DNA from: Erwinia sorbitola
GTDB lineage: Bacteria > Pseudomonadota > Gammaproteobacteria > Enterobacterales > Enterobacteriaceae
NCBI RefSeq assembly: GCF_009738185.1
Contig: NZ_CP046509.1
Span: 2,359,501 to 2,423,500, forward strand
Direction of reading: 5' to 3'
DNA: 64,000 nt
The position numbers and the translations under genes are program-made. The notes under the pieces were generated by a model, which worked only from the letters and a program-made list of their open reading frames with translations, searched no databases and was not told where the DNA came from. Positions 53,009 through 61,389 of this stretch are shown piece after piece (position 1 is the first letter of the stretch; each line of letters opens with the position of its first letter).

Positions 53009-56000
53009 ATGACTACCTTGATTTATCAGGATGAAAAATCCCACAAATTCTGGACAATCGAACAAAAAAAACAGGAACTCCATCTTAGCTGGGGACGTGT
53101 GGGAACTCAGGGTCAAAGCCAGATAAAAAGCTTTGAAGACGATGAACAGGCAAAAAAAGCGTGCGAGAAGTTAATAAAAGAGAAGAGCCGCAAAGGCTAC
53201 ATGGCACCAGGCAATGAGGCTTCAGCGCCCAGCGCTACCAACACCGTTGTTGCTGCCACGTCCGCTAGCGTGGTGCCAAAAACTCAGGCAAAAACATCCC
53301 CTCCTGTAACTGCTGATGATCTGCCCTCTGCCCATACCGCGACAACGCCACTAAGTGTCAACACCCCCGTATGGCTGAGTGAAGCAGACACTATCGCGCT
53401 GCCGCAGAAACTGTCTGTACTGGCGTTAAGCCATCGTGACAGGCCGCTTCCTCCCGCAGGGAAAGTTGAAGAGCCAGCGGAACAGCTGCGTCGTCTGAAG
53501 ATACTGAGCCAGGAAACGAAAAAGAACGGCGGCCTGACTCTGGATGGAAGCAGCTGTGACGGCAACTGGCAGCAGGCGATTGCCGCAGCTCAGAGATGCC
53601 TTGCCAACGCAGAGGCGCTGCCGCAGGACTCACCGATGGCTGGCGCAGTTATGCTGAAAATCAATCAGAGCTATGGCGGGCGTGAAGCCGCGCTGCTGAT
53701 CGATGCCATCGTCGCCAGCTATGGTCTGGACTATGCCGTAGAGATGATCATCGCCAGCACGCAAATCGGCCTTAATCGTGATTACCACAGCCGTGGCGTT
53801 TCGATCCATCCGGCAGATACCCCCCCTGCCGGTTATCAGCAAAATATCGTCGATCATGAATTACGTCTGCGATGGCACCTCTCCGCCGCGCAGCCCGAGG
53901 TATGGCAACGCTGTGCCGATTGCCTGCTCGCCGCTCTGCCGCAGATCCCGCTATGGCGCCAGCCGCTGGTAGCGCTGCTGCTGCCTGAACGCCCCGAACT
54001 GGCCAACGGGATTATTCAGCGAGCTGCCGGTGACCGCGAACTCTGTGCGCTGGAGTGGCTGAAAGTCACTGCCACTGACCCGGAGGCGCTGCAAGCGCTG
54101 GAACAATACCAGGCACTGGATGTGTTTGATAGCTGGTATTACGGGGAAATAGTGACCAGTACGCTACTGCTGGAGCAGGGCGTGTGCGCTCTGCCCCGGT
54201 TAACCCCCTATGCCCACGGCGACCGCTGTGGCGAGGTGGTGATGCACGTTAATCACCCGCAGGCGCTGGCGATGTTAATCGGGGCAGCCGGTAAGGGTAA
54301 ACGCTGTTACGAACGCGCTGCTAAAGCCAGCAAGCGCTTCCCGCACGCCGCATTTGCTGCACTGGTACAGCTGCTGAATGGCAAAGAGGATGCCCTGTGG
54401 CGAACTCAGCTGCATGCCCTGCTGCATAACCAGCCACAGCTGGCGGCAGAGGTTACCCCCTGGCTTACCGCTGAAGAACAGGCGCTGGTCTCCGGCAGCC
54501 AGCAACGGCTGTTTGTAAAAACCGACAGTGCCAGCGCCGATATGCTGCCTGCGATACTGGTTGCTCCGCCGTGGATCAGTAAGAAAAAAACGGGAGCTAT
54601 TCCAGAGCTGGCACTAGCTGTACAGCCGGTAGCGCCTGTGTTTGAAGGTGTTGCTGCGGATCAGCTGGCGATGTGGTCACATCACCGCAAGCTGAAAATT
54701 GCCGGTCTCAAAACAGAAGAGATCCTCGCCCGCCTCGGCTTTAATACATGGAATAAATCGCTGCCGGAAACCACTGTGCAGGCGTGGGAAGAGGATAACT
54801 ATACTCAGCTGATTGCCGACTGGGCAACCAATCACCCGCACTATGCTGGCGACTGGAATCTCTATATTTTACCTCAGCTACCCCGCGAAAAAGCCCTCGG
54901 TCTGTGGAGCGTTCTCAGCAGTGAGCACCACACGGGTATCGCGCCGGTGATGTCACATTTCGGCCTCGACGCGCTGCCCGGATTTATCAACAGCGTAGCC
55001 CGTCAGCCTCAGGAGGCGCTGCCGGTGGCAATTGCTGTGGGCAGTACCGATCTGGCACCGCTTATCGCCCGTGCTTATTCTAAACTGAAAACTCTGCGCG
55101 AGGATGCGCGCCGCTGGCTGCTGAAATATCCGCAACATGCTGTGGCCGGTCTGTTACCGGTGGCCTTCGGCAAAGCGGGAGAAGCCCGGGATAATGCCCG
55201 TCTGGCCCTGCGGCTGCTGCTGGACAACGGGCATCAGGCGCTGCTTGAAGAGGTTGCCGGGCGCTATCAGCAGCCGGAAGTGCTGGCAGCGGTAAACGCG
55301 TTAGTGCAGCTCGATCCGCTGGACGATTTCCCGGCAAAACGCCCTGCGCTGCCGGATTTCTGGCAGCCGGTGCTGTGGACTCGCCCGCAGCTGCATAACG
55401 GTAAAACACTGCCTGAAGAGGCCCTGACGCATCTCGGCACTATGCTACGTTTTCCGACGGAAAATGGCCTTTATCCGGGACTTGAACAGGTTAAAAAAAT
55501 CTGTACTCCAGCTTCCCTGGCTGCCTTTGCCTGGGATCTCTACACTGCGTGGATGGCTGCCTCCGCCCCACCGAAAGAGAGCTGGGCCTTCAGTACCCTC
55601 GGGCTGTTTGGTAATGATGACATCGCCCGTCAGCTTACGCCGCTGATCCGCAGCTGGCCCGGTGAATCCCAGCATAAACGCGCTGTTGCCGGCCTCGATA
55701 TTCTGGCGGATATTGGCTCAGATCTGGCGCTGATGCAGCTTAACGGCATTGCACAAAAGCTGAAGTTTAAAGCTCTTCAGGAACGGGCACGGGAGAAAAT
55801 CAGCCAAATCGCCGAGAAACGCGCACTGAGTGTCGCGGAACTGGAGGATCGTCTGGCCCCGGATCTCGGGCTGGATGATAACGGCTCGCTCCTGCTCGAT
55901 TTTGGCCCACGCCAGTTCAACGTTAGCTTTGATGAGACGCTGAAACCCTTTGTACGTGACGGCAGCGGCAGCCGTCTGAAAGATCTGCCGAAACCAAACA

Positions 56001-56800
56001 AGAGTGATGATGTTGAACTCGCCGCTGAAGCGGTCAATCGCTATAAGTTACTGAAAAAAGATGCGCGCACCATCGCCAGTCAGCAGGTTGCTCGCCTGGA
56101 AAGCGCCATGTGCCAGCGCCGCCGCTGGACGGAAGCGCAGTTTAATCAGTTCCTGGTGGGCCATCCGCTCATCGGTCACCTGACCCGGCGGCTGGTATGG
56201 GGGGCCTATGATGCCGATGACCAACTGCTGAACTGCTTCCGCGTGGCGGAAGACAACAGCTACAGCACCGCCGATGATGATCTCTTCACCCTGCCGCACA
56301 ACGCCACGCAGATTGGCATCCCACATATTCTTGAGATGCCGGCTGAAGATGCCGCCGCCTTTGGTCAGCTGTTTGCTGACTATGAGCTGCTGCCGCCGTT
56401 CCGTCAGCTGGATCGTAACCGTTATCTGTTGAGCGCTGAAGAGCAAAAATCCACTGATTTGCAGCGCTGGCAGGGCAGGCTTTGCCCGAGTGGCCGTCTT
56501 GCCGGGTTGACCAGCAAAGGCTGGCTGCGCGGTGTGCCACAGGATGCGGGCTGGATCTGCTGGATGCTCAAACCGATGGGAAATATGACGCTGGTACTGG
56601 AAATGGGAGAAGGCCTGGGCGTGGGCATGGCACCGGATGAATTTAACAAGGAGCAGACGCTGGCCAGTATCTGGCTGTGGCACGGCGATGCACACCAGTA
56701 CGGCTGGGGACAGCAGCATCCGCAGAAGCATCCTTTTTCGCGTTTGCATCCCGTCACTGCCAGTGAAATGCTGAGTGATATTGATGCGCTGTTTGACTAA
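53009..56800 (+). CDS. yehI: YehI/MolR-type WGR and DUF4132 domain protein (1263 aa)
   Basis: Residues 1-75 form a WGR domain (SWGRVGTQGQSQIKSF), the nucleic-acid or peptide-binding module also found in PARPs. An Ala/Thr-rich linker (75-125) leads to a long alpha-helical, HEAT-like region (about 150-1000) and a C-terminal DUF4132-type domain (about 1000-1180) with RLARSAMCQRR-like and HPLIGHLTRRLVWGAYD. No catalytic motif is obvious. E. coli YehI, once called MolR, is the closest relative I recall; a molybdate role is not supported by sequence. ATG 53009 is preferred over one 39 bp upstream because the WGR fold starts there. First gene of a five-gene operon. Confidence 0.85.
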   Translation: MTTLIYQDEKSHKFWTIEQKKQELHLSWGRVGTQGQSQIKSFEDDEQAKKACEKLIKEKSRKGYMAPGNEASAPSATNTVVAATSASVVPKTQAKTSPPVTADDLPSAHTATTPLSVNTPVWLSEADTIALPQKLSVLALSHRDRPLPPAGKVEEPAEQLRRLKILSQETKKNGGLTLDGSSCDGNWQQAIAAAQRCLANAEALPQDSPMAGAVMLKINQSYGGREAALLIDAIVASYGLDYAVEMIIASTQIGLNRDYHSRGVSIHPADTPPAGYQQNIVDHELRLRWHLSAAQPEVWQRCADCLLAALPQIPLWRQPLVALLLPERPELANGIIQRAAGDRELCALEWLKVTATDPEALQALEQYQALDVFDSWYYGEIVTSTLLLEQGVCALPRLTPYAHGDRCGEVVMHVNHPQALAMLIGAAGKGKRCYERAAKASKRFPHAAFAALVQLLNGKEDALWRTQLHALLHNQPQLAAEVTPWLTAEEQALVSGSQQRLFVKTDSASADMLPAILVAPPWISKKKTGAIPELALAVQPVAPVFEGVAADQLAMWSHHRKLKIAGLKTEEILARLGFNTWNKSLPETTVQAWEEDNYTQLIADWATNHPHYAGDWNLYILPQLPREKALGLWSVLSSEHHTGIAPVMSHFGLDALPGFINSVARQPQEALPVAIAVGSTDLAPLIARAYSKLKTLREDARRWLLKYPQHAVAGLLPVAFGKAGEARDNARLALRLLLDNGHQALLEEVAGRYQQPEVLAAVNALVQLDPLDDFPAKRPALPDFWQPVLWTRPQLHNGKTLPEEALTHLGTMLRFPTENGLYPGLEQVKKICTPASLAAFAWDLYTAWMAASAPPKESWAFSTLGLFGNDDIARQLTPLIRSWPGESQHKRAVAGLDILADIGSDLALMQLNGIAQKLKFKALQERAREKISQIAEKRALSVAELEDRLAPDLGLDDNGSLLLDFGPRQFNVSFDETLKPFVRDGSGSRLKDLPKPNKSDDVELAAEAVNRYKLLKKDARTIASQQVARLESAMCQRRRWTEAQFNQFLVGHPLIGHLTRRLVWGAYDADDQLLNCFRVAEDNSYSTADDDLFTLPHNATQIGIPHILEMPAEDAAAFGQLFADYELLPPFRQLDRNRYLLSAEEQKSTDLQRWQGRLCPSGRLAGLTSKGWLRGVPQDAGWICWMLKPMGNMTLVLEMGEGLGVGMAPDEFNKEQTLASIWLWHGDAHQYGWGQQHPQKHPFSRLHPVTASEMLSDIDALFD

Positions 56801-56830
56801 TGCCTGATACCCGATATCTAAGGAAAGACC

Positions 56831-57910
56831 ATGTCTGACATGTTACAGCGTCCCCCGGCTGCCGTACTTTACGCCGCTGAACTGGCGCGGCTCAAGCAGG
56901 ATGACAGCGGCCCACGGCCCCCCGGCTGGCAGCTGAGTTTACCGGCTGCGCGGGCGTTTATTCTGGGGGATACTGCGCAGGATATCAGTACAAAAGTGGT
57001 GACATCAGTTGCCAGCGTCGAACGCATGCTGGTTACCCTCGCCACCGGGCGCGGGCTGATGCTGGTCGGCGAACCGGGTACCGCAAAGTCGCTGCTGTCG
57101 GAGCTGCTGGCCACCGCTATCAGCGGCGATGCCGGGCTGACTATCCAGGGTGGCGCATCGGTGACAGAGGATCAGATCAAATATGGCTGGAACTATGCCC
57201 TGCTGATCAACCAGGGTCCGTCCACCGAAGCGCTGGTACCGGCACCACTTTATCAGGGGATGCGCGACGGTAAAATCGTTCGATTTGAGGAGATCACCCG
57301 CGCACCGCTGGAAGTACAGGACTGCCTGCTGGGGATGCTATCCGACCGTGTAATGGTGGTGCCGGAACTGCATGGCGATGACAGCCAGATGTATGCCCGC
57401 GAAGGCTTTAATATTATCGCCACCGCTAATACCCGCGATCGTGGCGTTAACGAGATGAGCGCTGCGCTTAAACGGCGCTTTGATTTCGAGACCGTGTTTC
57501 CGATCATGAACTTCCAGCAGGAACTGGAGCTGGTTGCCAGTGCCTCGTCCCGGCTGCTTACACACAGCGGTATCCCACATAAAGTGCCTGATGCCGTGCT
57601 GGAACTGCTGGTGCAAACCTTCCGCGATCTGCGCAGCAGCGGAGAGAGAAAAAGCGCAATGGACAGCCTGACTGCCATTATGTCTACCGCTGAGGCGGTG
57701 AACGTGGCGCATGCGGTAGGCGTTCGCGCCTGGTTTCTGCAACAGCGTGCCGGTGAACCAGCGGATCTCGTGGAGTGCATCGGCGGCACCATCGTCAAAG
57801 ATAATGAAGAGGATCGTGCACGCCTGCGGCGCTATTTTGAACAGCGCGCAGGCAGCCGTAAAGAGCCGCACTGGCAGGCCTATTATCAGGCGCGCCACCG
57901 GCTGCCATGA
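56831..57910 (+). CDS. yehL: YehL-type MoxR-family AAA+ ATPase (359 aa)
   Basis: MoxR-like ATPases act as chaperones that remodel or insert metals into partner VWA proteins. Walker A GEPGTAKS (80-87), Walker B KIVRFEEIT (148-156) and sensor 1 NIIATANTRD (194-203) are intact, as is the arginine-rich AALKRRFDFE after it. AAGGAAAG precedes the ATG, 30 bp after the WGR gene. Its stop overlaps the next start by 4 bp. Confidence 0.9.
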   Translation: MSDMLQRPPAAVLYAAELARLKQDDSGPRPPGWQLSLPAARAFILGDTAQDISTKVVTSVASVERMLVTLATGRGLMLVGEPGTAKSLLSELLATAISGDAGLTIQGGASVTEDQIKYGWNYALLINQGPSTEALVPAPLYQGMRDGKIVRFEEITRAPLEVQDCLLGMLSDRVMVVPELHGDDSQMYAREGFNIIATANTRDRGVNEMSAALKRRFDFETVFPIMNFQQELELVASASSRLLTHSGIPHKVPDAVLELLVQTFRDLRSSGERKSAMDSLTAIMSTAEAVNVAHAVGVRAWFLQQRAGEPADLVECIGGTIVKDNEEDRARLRRYFEQRAGSRKEPHWQAYYQARHRLP

Positions 57911-60243
57911 CAACTCCGCCCCTCTCCGCTGCGGAGTTATTCCCGTCTCCCGGTGAACCGCTGATCCTCGGTATCCGCCATCACAGTCCCGCCTGCGCCA
58001 GGCTGGTTCAGCGCAGTATTGAACAGTTACGTCCGGCCTGGGTACTGATTGAAGGGCCTGCTGATTTCAATCAGCGGCTTGATGAGCTGCTGCTGCCGCA
58101 TCAGCTGCCCATCGCCATCTACAGCTACTGCCAGTTTCAGGAGCAGGATGCCCCCGGTGTTGGCGCCTGGACGCCGTTTGCCGAGTGGTCACCGGAATGG
58201 CAGGCGCTGCATGCGGCGCGACGGTGCAGTGCTGATATCCGCTTTATCGATTTGCCGGTATGGGCGCACGCCAGCGATGACGAGGCTGACGACGACAGCC
58301 AGCACTATCAGCAGCGCCAGCAGGCAATGATTGAAGCCTGCGGAATGGAGAGCAGCGATGCGCTATGGGATCATCTGTTTGAGGACGAGTCTCAGCAGCG
58401 TGAGTTACCTGCGGCACTGAACCTGTGGTTCCGGCAGCTGCGTGACGGGTGCAGCGGCAGCGTACAGGATCGGCAGCGCGAGGCCTATATGGCGCGCTGG
58501 ATCGCCTGGGCCATGGCTCAGGACAGCGGCCCGGTGCTGGTTATTTGCGGCGGCTGGCATGCGCCGGTTCTCACCAGCCTCTGGCGGGGATATGCAGAAT
58601 CGACTGAGCCTCCTGCCCCTGAGGCAGTGATTTCCGGCGCGGTTACCGGCAGCTATCTGACGCCCTACAGCGAAAAACGACTGGACGTGCTGGCGGGCTA
58701 TCTCTCGGGTATGCCCGCTCCGGTATGGCAACAGTGGTGCTGGCAATACGGCCAGCGGCAGGCCGGGGAGCGTCTGCTGGAGAGAGTTTTCACCGTGCTG
58801 CGCCGCCAGCATCTGCCCGCCTCCACGGCGGATATGGCTAACGCCATGACTCAGGCATTAGCACTGGCGGCGCTGCGCGGGCACCGGCTGCCGCTGCGGA
58901 ATGACTGGCTGGATGCGCTGGCAGGCAGCCTGATTAAAGAGGCGCTGAATACCCCGCTGCCATGGAGCTATCGCGGGCCATTGCAGGCTGGTACCGACCC
59001 GATCGCGATCGTGCTAATTGATGTGCTGGCAGGTCATCGTTTTGGCGTACTGGCCGCCGATACGCCGCAGCCGCCGTTACCGCGAGATGTCGCTAACGAG
59101 CTGAAACGGGCAGGGATCACACTGCCCGTCACGCTGACGTTAAATCGTTTTGATACCCCGGGGCTGCTTCAGAGCCAGGTGCTGCACCGGCTGAATGTGC
59201 TGGAGATCCCCGGCATTAGCTGCCTGTTGGGTACTACGCTGGCGCTTTCCGGCGACGGCGAAGAGCAGTGGGCGTTGACTCAACCATTGCAGCAGCACGC
59301 CGCGCTAATTGAAGCAGCACGCTACGGCGCAACTCTTGAAGAGGCCGCGCGCAACCGGCTGGAGTCGGCGCTGGCAGACGCCAGCGGTATCGCTGCGCTG
59401 GCACACTGGCTGCAACGTGCCGCGCTCGCCGGTCTGTCCTCATTCAGCCAGCAACTGCTGGCGCAGCTGGAACAGCAGATCGCGCTGGAAAGTCAGTTTG
59501 AAGAGATGGGGCCAGCGCTGGAGATCCTCTACGCGCTGTGGCGTCACGATACCCTTAACGGGATGCGCGATGCTGCGATCCTGCTGACCACCCTGCGCGC
59601 GGCCATTGAACGTACGCTGTGGCTATCGGAGTCCACCGGGTTGATTGACCCGACGCAAATCAATGCCCATCTGCACAGCTGGCAGGCGCTGTGCCACATT
59701 CTGCGCGATGAACAAAATAATCCTCAGCAGCACGACGGGCTGGTACTGCTGCCCCGTGCGCTGGCGGTACTGGAACGCCGCTTTTGTGCCGCTGATGCCA
59801 GCGCCCTGAGCCGTGGCGCAGCGCTGGGGGCGTTAATTCGTCTGGAACACGCCAGCGCTGATGCCCAGGCGGCAATCATGCTGCTGGAGGGGCTGCCAGC
59901 GGCACGTTTAGGGGAAGCGCTGCACGGGCTGATCGCGCTGGCCCGTCATCAGCTGGCCTCACATCCGGCTTTCATCGCCGGGTTTAACCGGCAGCTGGAA
60001 CAGCTGGCAGACGATGAGTTTATCGCCGCCCTGCCCGATCTGCGCGCCGCAATGGCCTGGCTGCCCCCGCGTGAGCGGAAGGCTCTGGCGCGTCAGGTGC
60101 TGGAACACTTCCAGATCTCACACCTGCCGGAGCATCTGTTACAGCAACCGCTGCCAGAAGCCTGCTCTGCCGCCCTGTATCTTCGCCACCAGCAGCAGGA
60201 ACAACGCACAGCCGACCAGCTGCGCGCCTGGGGCATACTCTGA
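57907..60243 (+). CDS. yehM: YehM-type DUF5682 family protein (778 aa)
   Basis: A large cytoplasmic protein with an N-terminal block PLILGIRHHSPACARLVQRSI and LIEGPADF (about 18-60) typical of the family, a GGWHAPVL segment near 217-224, and a long alpha-helical C-terminal two-thirds. HHSPACAR and the GGWHAP histidine could be metal or catalytic residues, but I know of no defined activity. ATGA overlap with the AAA+ gene and 9 bp to the VWA gene place it in the operon. Confidence 0.85.
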   Translation: MTTPPLSAAELFPSPGEPLILGIRHHSPACARLVQRSIEQLRPAWVLIEGPADFNQRLDELLLPHQLPIAIYSYCQFQEQDAPGVGAWTPFAEWSPEWQALHAARRCSADIRFIDLPVWAHASDDEADDDSQHYQQRQQAMIEACGMESSDALWDHLFEDESQQRELPAALNLWFRQLRDGCSGSVQDRQREAYMARWIAWAMAQDSGPVLVICGGWHAPVLTSLWRGYAESTEPPAPEAVISGAVTGSYLTPYSEKRLDVLAGYLSGMPAPVWQQWCWQYGQRQAGERLLERVFTVLRRQHLPASTADMANAMTQALALAALRGHRLPLRNDWLDALAGSLIKEALNTPLPWSYRGPLQAGTDPIAIVLIDVLAGHRFGVLAADTPQPPLPRDVANELKRAGITLPVTLTLNRFDTPGLLQSQVLHRLNVLEIPGISCLLGTTLALSGDGEEQWALTQPLQQHAALIEAARYGATLEEAARNRLESALADASGIAALAHWLQRAALAGLSSFSQQLLAQLEQQIALESQFEEMGPALEILYALWRHDTLNGMRDAAILLTTLRAAIERTLWLSESTGLIDPTQINAHLHSWQALCHILRDEQNNPQQHDGLVLLPRALAVLERRFCAADASALSRGAALGALIRLEHASADAQAAIMLLEGLPAARLGEALHGLIALARHQLASHPAFIAGFNRQLEQLADDEFIAALPDLRAAMAWLPPRERKALARQVLEHFQISHLPEHLLQQPLPEACSAALYLRHQQQEQRTADQLRAWGIL

Positions 60244-60252
60244 GGGATCCTG

Positions 60253-61389
60253 ATGCCTGAATTCTCCGATATATTAACCAGCCGGGAGCTGCAACGCTGG
60301 CGGCTGATGCTTGGCGACACTGCGGATGAGAGTCTCGGCGGCCTTGATGAACATGCCCGGGCTGTAGATAACGCGCTGGAGTGGCTGTATGGCCGCGATC
60401 CCCAGCGCATTCAGCGTGGTGAACGTCATGGCGGGAGCGGAGGATCCCAGCTCACCACCCCGGAATGGATCAATGCGATTCATCAGCTGTTTCCTGCGGA
60501 GGTGATCGAAAGGCTGGAGAGCGATGCGGTATTGCGTTTCGGCATTGATGATGTGGTGACCAATATTGAGGTTCTGGAGCGTATTGTTCCCTCTGAAGGG
60601 CTGCTGCGCGCTGTGCTGCATACCAAACATCTGATGAATCCCCAGGTTTTACAGGCCGCGCGCCGTCTGGTTCGTGAGGTTGTGGAGCAGATCATGGCGC
60701 GGCTGGTGACCGAAGTACGCCAGGCCTTTTCCGGCACCCGCGACCGCCGCCGTCGCTCTCCTGTCGCCATTGCGCGCAATTTTGACTTCAAAGGCACGCT
60801 GCGCGACAACCTTCATCGCTGGGATGCGCAGCGCGGAAGGCTCTATATCGAATCACCGGTATTTATCAGCCGCGTAAAACGTCACAGCGAAAAATGGCAG
60901 CTGATCCTGCTGGTCGATCAGAGTGGTTCAATGGTGGATTCGGTCATCCATTCGGCAGTGATGGCGGCCTGCCTTTGGCAGCTGCCGGGGATCCGCACCC
61001 ATCTGGTGGCCTTTGATACCAGCGTAGTTGACCTGACTGCGGACGTGCAGGATCCGGTAGATCTGCTGATGAAAGTTCAGCTCGGAGGGGGAACCGATAT
61101 CGGCAAAGCGGTGCAGTATGCCCGGCAGCTGATTGAGCAACCGGAGAAGAGCGCCATTGTGCTGGTCAGCGACTTCTTCGAGGGTGGATCGCCCTCGCTG
61201 CTGGTCAATGAGGTGAGAAAGTCCGTGCAGAGCGGCAGTAAAGTGCTGGGACTGGCAGCGCTGGACAGTAAAGCCGCTCCGAGCTACGACCGTGATATGG
61301 CCCGGCGGCTGGTCAATGCCGGCGCACAGATTGCCGCTATGACGCCGGGTGAGCTGGCAGCGTGGCTGGCGGAGAATTTGCAATCATGA
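60253..61389 (+). CDS. yehP: YehP-type VWA-domain protein (378 aa)
   Basis: The C-terminal VWA domain (about 214-378) has a complete MIDAS metal site: D222-x-S224-x-S226 (VDQSGSM), T281 (GGGTDIGKA) and D307 (LVSDFFEGG). The N-terminal half is helical and basic (GTRDRRRRSPVAIARN). VWA proteins of this kind are partners of MoxR ATPases. GGGATCCTG precedes the ATG. Its TGA overlaps the next ATG. Confidence 0.9.
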   Translation: MPEFSDILTSRELQRWRLMLGDTADESLGGLDEHARAVDNALEWLYGRDPQRIQRGERHGGSGGSQLTTPEWINAIHQLFPAEVIERLESDAVLRFGIDDVVTNIEVLERIVPSEGLLRAVLHTKHLMNPQVLQAARRLVREVVEQIMARLVTEVRQAFSGTRDRRRRSPVAIARNFDFKGTLRDNLHRWDAQRGRLYIESPVFISRVKRHSEKWQLILLVDQSGSMVDSVIHSAVMAACLWQLPGIRTHLVAFDTSVVDLTADVQDPVDLLMKVQLGGGTDIGKAVQYARQLIEQPEKSAIVLVSDFFEGGSPSLLVNEVRKSVQSGSKVLGLAALDSKAAPSYDRDMARRLVNAGAQIAAMTPGELAAWLAENLQS